A DNA stretch of 6,782 nt from NCBI GenBank assembly GCA_027483785.1, contig JAIXTU010000400.1:1-6782 (forward strand), read 5' to 3'. Position numbers and translations under genes: made by a program. Origin of the DNA: Flavobacterium sp. GTDB taxonomy: Bacteria; Bacteroidota; Bacteroidia; Flavobacteriales; Flavobacteriaceae. Below, piece after piece: positions 1 through 5,787 of this stretch; position 1 is the first letter of the stretch; each line of letters begins with the position of its first letter. The notes beneath the pieces were generated by a model. The model was given only the letters and a program-made list of their open reading frames with translations, searched no databases and was not told where the DNA came from.

Positions 1-927
1 ATTGCCTTGCAGTTTATTACTAGCTTTTATGCGCTAGCCATAGGTATTTTTATTTTGCTAACTGTTGCCGATATGTTTCGGCCTGCCATGTTTGTTTCCT
101 TGGGAACGCTTGCCACACCCGATACACGCGCACGATCGTTTACTTTAGTTCGACTTGCCGTGAATTTAGGATTTGCAACCGGACCCGCGATTGGCGGGTT
201 GCTTATCATGAATTTGGGTTATGAAAGTATTTTTTGGGTCGACGGACTAACTTGTTTAACTGCAGTTTTGCTCTTTTTGTATTTTATTCCGAAACCCAAA
301 CATGAAATAGTGCCGGCTAACGATACGCATGCACACATTAAACGCAGCATTCCTCAGGCTAAGTTTTTGTGGTTTTTGTTGGCGAGTTTCGGAACTGCCG
401 TTCTCTTTTTCCAGTTGTTTAGCACTTTGCCCTTATATCATCACGATAAGTACGGTTTAACTGAATTTCAGACCGGATTGCTTATGACCATGAACGGACT
501 GATTATCTTTTTTATGGAAATGCCCGTAGTAAGCTACTTCGAAAAACGAAAAACATCGATGTTGAAACTGATGGCTGTTGGATCGTTGCTAATGACCTGC
601 TCTTTCTTAGTGCTTATTCCGGGCTGGAACAGTAACATTCTGATTATAAGTATGCTATCTATGACTTTTGGAGAAATGTTCATATTCCCGTTTTCGAATA
701 CGTTTGCTCTGTCGATAAGTCCGAATCACGAGCAAGGCAAGTACATGGGATTTTTTACGATGAGCTTTAGTTTGGCTCACATTTGCAGTTCTAAAGGCGG
801 ATTATCTGTGGTTGATGCCTATGGTTATTCGAGCAATTGGATTTTCATGACGGTAATTGGTGTCGCATCTTTGGCGGTAACCTTTTATTTGATGCGCTAC
901 ATGAAATCGGACGTTACTTCGCGATAA
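1..927 (+). CDS. MFS family transporter, 5'-truncated by window edge
   Basis: This is a secondary transporter of the inner membrane; the substrate cannot be told from sequence. The frame is open from base 1 with no start, so the first three or so helices lie outside; 308 codons remain before TAA at 925-927. The visible part begins in about helix 4, followed by DMFRPAMF and then RLAVNLGFATGPAIGG, which matches the glycine/proline-rich helix 5 signature (GxxxGPxxGG) of drug/proton antiporters. Helix 6 and a polar central loop (about residues 98-118, lysine/histidine-rich) follow, then six more hydrophobic segments, with a short basic turn YFEKRKTS typical of the helix 8-9 loop. The last helix ends in a charged tail. 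The gene converges with the - strand gene next to it, their ends overlapping by 14 bp, so no separate terminator is visible. Family call is firm; a drug-efflux role is only a guess. Confidence 0.9.
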   Translation: MALQFITSFYALAIGIFILLTVADMFRPAMFVSLGTLATPDTRARSFTLVRLAVNLGFATGPAIGGLLIMNLGYESIFWVDGLTCLTAVLLFLYFIPKPKHEIVPANDTHAHIKRSIPQAKFLWFLLASFGTAVLFFQLFSTLPLYHHDKYGLTEFQTGLLMTMNGLIIFFMEMPVVSYFEKRKTSMLKLMAVGSLLMTCSFLVLIPGWNSNILIISMLSMTFGEMFIFPFSNTFALSISPNHEQGKYMGFFTMSFSLAHICSSKGGLSVVDAYGYSSNWIFMTVIGVASLAVTFYLMRYMKSDVTSR

Positions 928-1501
928 ACTTGGAAGCTGCTGCGTCGTATTTCAATTGCGATTGCTTGGCTTTGGTTTTTAGTGTGAGCGTTCCGTCGGG
1001 ATTCACGAGGCATTCTTGACCTGCACGTTGAATTTTATCGCGCGTTTCGGAAACAGTTTTTGCAGCATCTAGATAAATTATTTCACTGCTGTTGATTACT
1101 GTATTGAAGTTTGTAAAGACAATCTTTTTGTTGCTGAAATCGACAATTACGGTTTGATTGGTTGTATTTGTTTCCTTTTTCAGAGGTGTTTCAGTTTTGG
1201 CGATTTCGTCCCAAGTGAGTACGTGTAATTTCACTTTCGCTGCTGTAAATGCACTAATTTTTAGATTCTCGGGCTTGAGTTTGGTATCGAACGTTTTTAT
1301 CAGAATGGTATCTCGCATGCCTGCTGCATTTTGTTGAAAGAAAAATAACTGATTTTTTTGAAGTTCGGCCGTGCAATTTTCAAACTTAGCACTGATGGTT
1401 TTCGCTTTTGTTTTAGGTTTTGCCGCTGGTTTTTTCTTTTGCGAATGCGCTGTTGCAGAAACCAATAAAACTAAAACGGAAAGCCACCAAATATTTTTCA
1501 T
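914..1501 (-). CDS. Exported lysine-rich protein of unknown function (195 aa)
   Basis: I do not recognise this family. Residues 1-20 form a clear signal peptide (basic MKN, then a hydrophobic core WWLSVLVLLVSA, cleavage probably near AHS-Q). Residues 22-36 are a Lys/Pro/Ala linker (KKKPAAKPKTKAK). The rest (about 37-195) looks like a small soluble beta-rich domain with alternating hydrophobics. It has two cysteines, C43 and C164, which could form a disulfide in the periplasm. There is no lipobox, no membrane anchor and no T9SS-type C-terminal domain. ATG at 1501 (reading leftward) is preferred because it gives a complete signal peptide and lies about 25 bp below a promoter-like element at 1526-1555. 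The 3' end overlaps the end of the MFS gene by 14 bp, tail to tail. Likely a monocistronic periplasmic or outer-surface protein. Confidence 0.8.
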   Translation of the reverse strand: MKNIWWLSVLVLLVSATAHSQKKKPAAKPKTKAKTISAKFENCTAELQKNQLFFFQQNAAGMRDTILIKTFDTKLKPENLKISAFTAAKVKLHVLTWDEIAKTETPLKKETNTTNQTVIVDFSNKKIVFTNFNTVINSSEIIYLDAAKTVSETRDKIQRAGQECLVNPDGTLTLKTKAKQSQLKYDAAASKFIAK

Positions 1502-1740
1502 AAGTAAATTTTTGTTCTAAAATAGCAAAGATTTGCATACGCGCTACACGGCAAATTATTTCTGCGCTTTAAAACAGTCGCTTTGCGCTGCAGTTTGTGA
1601 AATCTTAAAACATATATCTTCCGCAAAGCCCATAACCAATAATGAAGTACGCTCCAGACAGAATAAAAAGTGCTTTAGAAACATCTGGATTCTTTTTTCG
1701 AAATGAATAGTTGTGGAAATGCAATTAAAAAAGGAGCTGA
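1502..1740. other. Intergenic segment without a firm gene
   Basis: This is the left half of the 452-bp gap between divergent genes. It contains the - strand promoter at 1526-1555 and no convincing long gene. One - strand frame (1724-1605, TTG start, 39 codons) reads as a plausible one-helix peptide with the stretch NPDVSKALFILSGAYFIIG; a neighbouring frame upstream of it is also hydrophobic and could be joined by a slip in the six-A run at 1692-1698 as read on the complement. It may be a small membrane protein, the eroded end of a gene, or chance; see the findings. Confidence 0.35.
1526..1555 (-). promoter_or_regulatory. Bacteroidota-type promoter for the 195-aa exported protein
   Basis: Read on the - strand, TTTG (1555-1552), an 18-nt spacer and AATCTTTG (1533-1526) match the Bacteroidota consensus TTTG / TAnnTTTG with one mismatch in the -7 element. 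Transcription would begin near 1520, giving a leader of about 20 nt before the ATG at 1501. This is a match by eye only. Confidence 0.45.
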
Positions 1741-1903
1741 TTTTTGGAACGATTGCCCGCGTTAGGGATAGCAGCAGCAATAATTGCTTAAGCACGCCGA
1801 CGTTTTGTGTGCCGGTGCGGGCGACAGCAGAAGCCCAAACCCAACTTCAAAACGCAAGTGATTTAGCAGTTATTAACGCGGATAGCCCGCTCGAACGCCC
1901 AAA
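1741..1903 (+). ncRNA. Flavobacteriia intergenic structured RNA motif (probably Flavo-1-like)
   Basis: The edges carry the blocks I associate with a very common Flavobacteriia intergenic motif: GATTGCCCGCGTTAGGGAT at 1751-1769 and GCGGATAGCCCG at 1878-1889, followed by CGAACGCCC. Between them the sequence folds into one long arm. 1757-1763 pairs perfectly with 1875-1881 (7 bp). 1779-1791 pairs with 1862-1874 (12 of 13 positions, one of them G-U). 1793-1795 pairs with 1858-1860. 1801-1807 pairs perfectly with 1848-1854 (CGTTTTG/CAAAACG). 1819-1822 pairs with 1833-1836 around a 10-nt loop. The function of the motif is unknown; it is presumed to act as RNA. Assignment to the Rfam family Flavo-1 is from memory and was not checked. 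Strand is taken from the usual orientation of the conserved blocks. Weak open frames across it on both strands are not believed. Confidence 0.65.
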
Positions 1904-1920
1904 AAATTATGGCACAGATA

Positions 1921-1948
1921 TTGCCCCTCTGATAGATATCAAACTTTG
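1921..1948 (+). promoter_or_regulatory. Possible promoter of the lysine-free exported protein gene
   Basis: TTG (1921-1923), a 17-nt spacer and AAACTTTG (1941-1948) resemble the Bacteroidota promoter, with one mismatch in the -7 element (A for T at its first base). The -7 box ends only 5 bp before the ATG at 1954, so the transcript would be leaderless or nearly so. Confidence 0.35.
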
Positions 1949-1953
1949 AGATT

Positions 1954-3108
1954 ATGAAAACTTTTCTAACCCTTTTATGTACCGGACTCTTGTTGCCTGT
2001 ATTTGCTCAAGATGTTACCACGGTTAGCGCTACGGACAGCCGCATTGGCGACAACCTCGATTTGAGAGCTGTAGCAAGTATTTTTGCAGATTCGGATAAT
2101 TTAGAAGATTTTGAACGCCGTTTGAATAATCCAAATAACCGAATTAACAACTTAGATTTGAACTTCGACGGTCGTGTAGATTACCTTCGAGTAATTGAAA
2201 CTGTTGAAGATTACACGCATTTAATTGTTGTTCAAGCGGTTTTAGATCGCGATGTTTTTCAAGATGTTGCTACAATTGATGTACAACGCGACAACAATAA
2301 TAACGTTCAAGTTCAATTTGTTGGCGATGTGTATATGTACGGGCCAAACTACATTTACGAACCGGTTTTTGTGTACACGCCTGTGATTTACAGAAGCTTT
2401 TGGGCTCCAAGATATCGTGCGTACTGCAGTCCGTTTTACTGGGATTACTACCCAAGTTTCTACACGTATTGGAGTCCGTTTCCGATTTACACCTACCGCG
2501 ATAACGTGAATGTTTTTATAAACGTAAATCACCAGTACAATTACGTGAATACACGTAGAAATACGCGCGCTGTAGCTTTATACAATGGTCGACGTGCCGA
2601 TGGTTATGAGCGTTTTTACTCGAGTCGCACTGTGGGTCGCAGTGAAAACAACGGAAGAAATTCGGTTACGACCACGCGATCTAGCGGTAGAAATAACCAA
2701 ACTGGTACTCGTACAACGGTTAGCAATTCGTCGACTAACGGCGGTCGCAATCGCGAAACGACGGTACAAACGGGTGGTGTTCGACCAGCTCGCAACTCGC
2801 AAACGGTTAATACAAGTGGAAGTACGGGTCGTTCTACTACTGTAGATCGTCAGGTTCGTGGAAGTGAAAACTCGAATACCGTTCGCAGTCAGTCGAATTC
2901 AAACACGGTAACTCGCAATACAACGGATAGAACAAGAGGTACGAGCGATAGCCGCTTGACAGATCGTACGCCGCGGAGCAGTTCTAGTTCGGCAACAAGT
3001 ACAACGAGAAGTAGTTCGGTAACGCCAGCTCCAAGCAGAAGTGAGCGCAGCGGCTCTTCGGGAAATTCGCGCTCGGAAACGCGCAGTTCGGGTAACCGTC
3101 GCGGATAA
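1954..3108 (+). CDS. Exported modular protein: signal peptide, small N-terminal domain, Tyr-rich segment, Ser/Thr/Arg-rich tail
   Basis: Function unknown; similar proteins of this layout occur in Flavobacteriia as hypothetical proteins (recalled, not searched). Residues 1-18 are a signal peptide (MKTFLTLLCTGLLLPVFA, cut before QDV). Residues about 33-125 form a folded domain that includes D68-x-N70-x-D72-G73-x-V75-D76, which looks like an EF-hand/dockerin-type loop but lacks the usual Glu at position 12 (Arg79 instead). Residues 127-181 are extremely aromatic: 15 Tyr, 3 Trp and 5 Phe in 55 residues, interspersed with prolines. From residue 223 to the end (162 residues) there is no aromatic residue and no cysteine; the tail is Ser/Thr/Asn/Gly/Arg with 27 Arg and 9 acidic residues. 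The whole mature protein has no lysine. ATG at 1954 gives a full signal peptide. A strong terminator follows at 3133-3164, so it is probably monocistronic. A periplasmic or cell-surface place is inferred. Confidence 0.85.
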   Translation: MKTFLTLLCTGLLLPVFAQDVTTVSATDSRIGDNLDLRAVASIFADSDNLEDFERRLNNPNNRINNLDLNFDGRVDYLRVIETVEDYTHLIVVQAVLDRDVFQDVATIDVQRDNNNNVQVQFVGDVYMYGPNYIYEPVFVYTPVIYRSFWAPRYRAYCSPFYWDYYPSFYTYWSPFPIYTYRDNVNVFINVNHQYNYVNTRRNTRAVALYNGRRADGYERFYSSRTVGRSENNGRNSVTTTRSSGRNNQTGTRTTVSNSSTNGGRNRETTVQTGGVRPARNSQTVNTSGSTGRSTTVDRQVRGSENSNTVRSQSNSNTVTRNTTDRTRGTSDSRLTDRTPRSSSSSATSTTRSSSVTPAPSRSERSGSSGNSRSETRSSGNRRG

Positions 3109-3132
3109 TTTTGTTTTTGGATTATTAGGATG

Positions 3133-3164
3133 ATCCGTTGTCGAGTTTCGGCAACGGATTTTTT
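3133..3164 (+). terminator. Rho-independent terminator after the lysine-free exported protein
   Basis: ATCCGTTG (3133-3140) pairs perfectly with CAACGGAT (3152-3159). The stem extends inward by T-G, C-G and G-C, giving 11 bp around the loop AGTTT, followed by six T (3159-3164). It lies 24 bp after the stop at 3108. Oddly, the first ATG of the next gene begins at 3165, directly behind the T run. Confidence 0.85.
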
Positions 3165-4172
3165 ATGAATAGACAAGAATTGCGCTTTTGTGCGAAAGTT
3201 CTGCCACGGCTCGACTATATTTGCGCAAAAATTTTGACCGTGTTTTTATATCTGAGAGTATTTCGCGTGGCCAATTTGGCACTCATTGCCTTAGCGCAGT
3301 ATTTATTGCGTTACACCTTTTTGCTTCCGCAGAAAATAACACCTGTTTTGAGCGACTTTCAGTTTGCGCTCCTTGTTTTCGCTACCGTTTGCGTTGCTTT
3401 GGGAGGTTACGTGATTAACGATATCCAAGACGTAGCCGCCGATCGGATCAATCGAAAAGACCAAACGCTATTGGTTGAATTGTTTTCTGAAAACGTGTTA
3501 CACAGCATCTACTTTGCGGTAAATGTGATTGGTGTTGCTATTGGGTTTTATCTTGCAAACAGTATCGACTCGCCCGGATTTGCTGGATTATTTGTGCTAA
3601 CGGCCGTTGTACTGTATTTGTATCCGCAGAATTTTAAGACCGTTCCCGTACTCGGAAATTTAGTTGTGGCTGCTTTGTGTGCAGTTGCGCTGATTTTAGT
3701 TGGCTTATTTGATTTGTACCCGGCCTTGAACGATGAAAATAGAACTACATATTCGCTGTTGTTCCAGGTAATTTTAGACTATGCGGGTTTTTGCTTTTTC
3801 CTAACGCTGATTCGCGAATGGGTTAAGGATCAGCAGGATATTTTAGGAGATGAAGCCATTGGGCGTCGAACTTTGGCGGTAACGCTCGGAACGGACAAAA
3901 TGAATAAAGTCGTGGCCGTAGCTTCAATTTTATTTGCGGCCTATTTAGTGTACTACACTTTTACCTACTATTTTGCATACGACTTATATTTTGCTGCCGC
4001 GTTGATGTTTGCTTTACCTGCCTCAATTTGTGCTTATGTTGGCATAAAAATTTGGAATGCCTCAAGCCCGAGCGAGTACAAATTGCTTTCTAATTTATTG
4101 AAAATCGCTTTTTTAGGAGGTGTACTTTTAATTGCCGTAGTAACTTATAATGTGAAAATGAATGTTCAGTAA
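3165..4172 (+). CDS. UbiA-family prenyltransferase, geranylgeranylglycerol-phosphate geranylgeranyltransferase-like
   Basis: An integral membrane enzyme that transfers an isoprenoid chain to an acceptor. The Flavobacteriia members of this branch are usually named after archaeal digeranylgeranylglyceryl phosphate synthase; the true acceptor here is not shown. With start 3165 the protein has 335 residues and about eight or nine membrane segments. The first Asp-rich motif is N85-D86-x-x-D89-x-x-x-D93 (NDIQDVAADRIN). The second is KDQQDILGDEAIGRRT with D222, D225 and D229. Both bind Mg-diphosphate in this superfamily, and all key acidic residues are present. The start is uncertain: ATG 3165 abuts the upstream terminator, whereas GTG 3240 would begin MFLYLRVFRVANL, which fits the usual family N-terminus and length (310 aa), with TATATTTG at 3216-3223 just ahead. 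It overlaps maf by 11 bp, so the two are co-transcribed. Confidence 0.88.
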   Translation: MNRQELRFCAKVLPRLDYICAKILTVFLYLRVFRVANLALIALAQYLLRYTFLLPQKITPVLSDFQFALLVFATVCVALGGYVINDIQDVAADRINRKDQTLLVELFSENVLHSIYFAVNVIGVAIGFYLANSIDSPGFAGLFVLTAVVLYLYPQNFKTVPVLGNLVVAALCAVALILVGLFDLYPALNDENRTTYSLLFQVILDYAGFCFFLTLIREWVKDQQDILGDEAIGRRTLAVTLGTDKMNKVVAVASILFAAYLVYYTFTYYFAYDLYFAAALMFALPASICAYVGIKIWNASSPSEYKLLSNLLKIAFLGGVLLIAVVTYNVKMNVQ

Positions 4173-4743
4173 TCTGCCTTCAGGAAAGCGACTAATATTA
4201 GGAAGTGGTTCTCCGCGACGTAAAGAACTGTTGCAAGGATTGGGATTTACTTTTGACGTGCGTGTTCGTGAAACCGACGAAAGTTATTCGGAGGATTTAC
4301 GTGAAGGAGCAATTACCGAAGCAATTTGTATTCAGAAAGCCGCTGTATTATTACCCGATTTACAGCCTGACGAAGTCGTACTCACTGCTGATACATTGGT
4401 TTGGCTCGACGGAGAAATGCTAGCAAAACCTGCCGATGGCGCTGCAGCGGAGCGTATGTTGAAGCGGCTGAGTGGTAAAACGCATCGGGTTTATACCAGT
4501 TTTTGTGTTGCTTCGCGCGAAAAACAAGTAATAGTTACCGACGTGGCTGCAGTAAGCTTTAGCGAATTAAGCGAAAACGACATCAAGAAATATGTAACTT
4601 TATTCAAACCCTTTGACAAAGCCGGTGCTTACGGCATTCAAGAATTTATAGGTTATATTGCAATTGAAAAGTTAGCAGGTAGTTTTTATACGGTTATGGG
4701 ACTTCCAACGCATTTGGTTTACAAACATTTACAAGATTTCTAA
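4162..4743 (+). CDS. maf: Maf family nucleotide pyrophosphatase (dTTP/UTPase type)
   Basis: A cytoplasmic enzyme that hydrolyses non-canonical and some canonical nucleoside triphosphates to the monophosphate and diphosphate; linked in other bacteria to septum inhibition and to removal of modified nucleotides. The 193 residues match the family length. Motifs in order: GSGSPRRKELL (residues 14-24, phosphate-binding loop), TDESY near 38-42, the ADTLVWLDGEMLAKP block (76-90) with the presumed catalytic Asp77, Thr78 and Lys89, LSGKTHRVYT (103-112), DKAGAYGIQ (152-160) and GSFYTVMGLP (173-182). Arg in SPRR, Thr78 and Gln160 are the combination known for the YhdE-type dTTP/UTP pyrophosphatases rather than the m7GTP type. 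The ATG overlaps the end of the prenyltransferase by 11 bp and the stop is 1 bp before the mscS-like start, so it sits mid-operon. In Flavobacteriia maf is commonly found beside this prenyltransferase (recalled). Confidence 0.93.
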   Translation: MFSNLPSGKRLILGSGSPRRKELLQGLGFTFDVRVRETDESYSEDLREGAITEAICIQKAAVLLPDLQPDEVVLTADTLVWLDGEMLAKPADGAAAERMLKRLSGKTHRVYTSFCVASREKQVIVTDVAAVSFSELSENDIKKYVTLFKPFDKAGAYGIQEFIGYIAIEKLAGSFYTVMGLPTHLVYKHLQDF

Positions 4744-4744
4744 T

Positions 4745-5272
4745 ATGCTGCAATCGTTTTGGGCTGAAATACTCGCTACACTAATAACGCTAGCTATAGT
4801 TGTGCTGGTGCGCGTACTTGCGGCAAAAGCGATAACCGAATACGCAAAACACAGTCAGCTTCTCGCCCACCGCGCCAATTTAGCAATCCGATACACCAAT
4901 GTTTTTCTAACCGTTTTATTTTTCGTTGTTGTCTTTGCGATTTGGGGAGTTAACTCCGACGATTTATTTGTGACTTTCACGTCATTACTCACCATTTTAG
5001 GCGTAGCTTTTTTCGCACAATGGTCGATTTTAAGCAATATTACTTCTGGAATCATCTTGTTATTTTCATTGCCATTTAAGATTGGAGACACGGTAAAGAT
5101 TTTGGATAAAGATTATCCGATTGAAGCAGAAATCGAGGATATAAAAGCCTTTCACACCTATTTACGAACAAAAAGTGGTGAAATCATTACCATTCCAAAC
5201 ACGGTAATGATGCAAAAAGGTATTTCGGTCATTAACGATCCGACCGCTGAAAATCAGGAATTCACGGATTAA
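4745..5272 (+). CDS. Short MscS-type mechanosensitive channel protein
   Basis: An inner-membrane channel that opens under membrane tension and releases solutes on hypo-osmotic shock. The 175 residues hold three hydrophobic segments (about 7-28, 50-68 and 76-108). The third is the pore-lining helix and the start of the beta domain, with the diagnostic FFAQWSILSNITSGIILL and LPFKIGDTVKI (residues 89-119). Then comes a beta domain with FHTYLRTKSGEIITIPN (136-152). The protein ends soon after at KGISVINDPTAENQEFTD, so the alpha/beta cytoplasmic vestibule of the 286-residue E. coli MscS is missing. No shifted frame continues it convincingly, so it seems a naturally minimal form. The ATG is 1 bp after the maf stop. 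No terminator with a T run is seen after the gene. Confidence 0.9.
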   Translation: MLQSFWAEILATLITLAIVVLVRVLAAKAITEYAKHSQLLAHRANLAIRYTNVFLTVLFFVVVFAIWGVNSDDLFVTFTSLLTILGVAFFAQWSILSNITSGIILLFSLPFKIGDTVKILDKDYPIEAEIEDIKAFHTYLRTKSGEIITIPNTVMMQKGISVINDPTAENQEFTD

Positions 5273-5438
5273 CTAGCAACGATTATTTCGCCGTTTCAGG
5301 TCACTTAATTATACAAAGCATTAGTAGAATTCCGTAAGAAAGAGGCAGATTATGCTTGTACCTTTATTGTATCGATTTTCAGTACTGAATTCGTGTTAAT
5401 GGCGAGAGGGATTTCTACCCTTCGCTGAATATCAAACT

Positions 5439-5446
5439 TAAATTTG
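5439..5446 (+). promoter_or_regulatory. -7 promoter element (TAAATTTG) of the YtxH gene
   Basis: TAAATTTG is a perfect match to the Bacteroidota TAnnTTTG element and ends 7 bp before the ATG at 5454, implying a leader of only a few bases. The -33 element is weak: TTTC at 5412-5415 with a 23-nt spacer. An imperfect hairpin at 5402-5425 occupies the -33 area. Confidence 0.5.
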
Positions 5447-5453
5447 AACAATT

Positions 5454-5735
5454 ATGAGCACAGGAAGAGTCATTGCAGGCGCCTTGGTTGGCCTTGCGGC
5501 AGGAGCTATTTTGGGAGTACTTTTTGCCCCGGATAAAGGGACAGAAACCCGCAGAAAAATCGGTAAAAAAGGTAAAGATACTGCCGACGATTTAAAATCA
5601 AAATACAACGAAGCAGTTGATACTGTTTCTTCCAAAATTGAAAATTGGAAATCAAAAGGAGAACATGCATTGGCGGAAGGTGCCGAATTTGTTGACAAAA
5701 CAAAATCGCAGTTGGAAACCAATTTAAAATCCTAA
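5454..5735 (+). CDS. YtxH domain-containing stress protein
   Basis: A small membrane-anchored protein of the YtxH/gas-vesicle-like group, often linked to general or envelope stress; molecular role unknown. Of 93 residues, 5-24 form a glycine/alanine-rich transmembrane helix (VIAGALVGLAAGAILGVLF), followed at once by the family hallmark FAPDKGTETRRKIGKKGKD (24-42). The rest is a highly charged, probably helical tail with spaced hydrophobics, able to form a coiled coil or amphipathic helix. ATG at 5454 is the only sensible start: it directly precedes the anchor and follows a TAAATTTG element. The gene has its own promoter and a terminator 10 bp after the stop, so it seems to be expressed on its own although the next cluster is of related kind. 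Confidence 0.88.
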   Translation: MSTGRVIAGALVGLAAGAILGVLFAPDKGTETRRKIGKKGKDTADDLKSKYNEAVDTVSSKIENWKSKGEHALAEGAEFVDKTKSQLETNLKS

Positions 5736-5745
5736 AAATAAAAAT

Positions 5746-5775
5746 AGGGCTACCTGCAAGCAAGTAGCCCTTTTT
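5746..5775 (+). terminator. Rho-independent terminator after the YtxH gene
   Basis: AGGGCTAC (5746-5753) pairs perfectly with GTAGCCCT (5764-5771), plus two more inner pairs past a C/A mismatch, loop CAAG, then TTTTT (5771-5775). An A-rich run at 5736-5744 precedes the stem, so it could also stop - strand transcription. Confidence 0.9.
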
Positions 5776-5776
5776 A

Positions 5777-5784
5777 TATCTTTG
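5777..5784 (+). promoter_or_regulatory. -7 promoter element (TATCTTTG) of the holin-like gene cluster
   Basis: TATCTTTG matches TAnnTTTG perfectly. It begins 1 bp after the terminator T run and ends 3 bp before the ATG at 5788. The -33 element is poor (CTG at 5754-5756, 20-nt spacer) and would lie inside the terminator stem. If used, the mRNA would be leaderless. Confidence 0.4.
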
Positions 5785-5787
5785 AAT

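Noticed and set aside
837..1019. + strand open frame across the MFS 3' end
   Set aside because: It is out of frame with the transporter and opposite the exported-protein gene, with no features of its own.
1556..1949. Open frames of about 80 codons on both strands (1556-1795 minus, 1713-1949 plus)
   Set aside because: Both run into the folded RNA motif and show no domain, no good start context and unlikely composition.
2242..3176. Several long open frames on both strands inside the lysine-free exported protein gene
   Set aside because: They result from the repetitive Ser/Thr/Arg codon composition; translations are Val/Arg- or Leu/Arg-rich with no features. The + strand gene has a signal peptide and domain structure.
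5273..5453. Hidden small gene between mscS-like and YtxH genes (for example a 15-codon ATG frame at about 5353)
   Set aside because: Too short, no start signal and no protein-like character; the hairpin and promoter element explain the right part.
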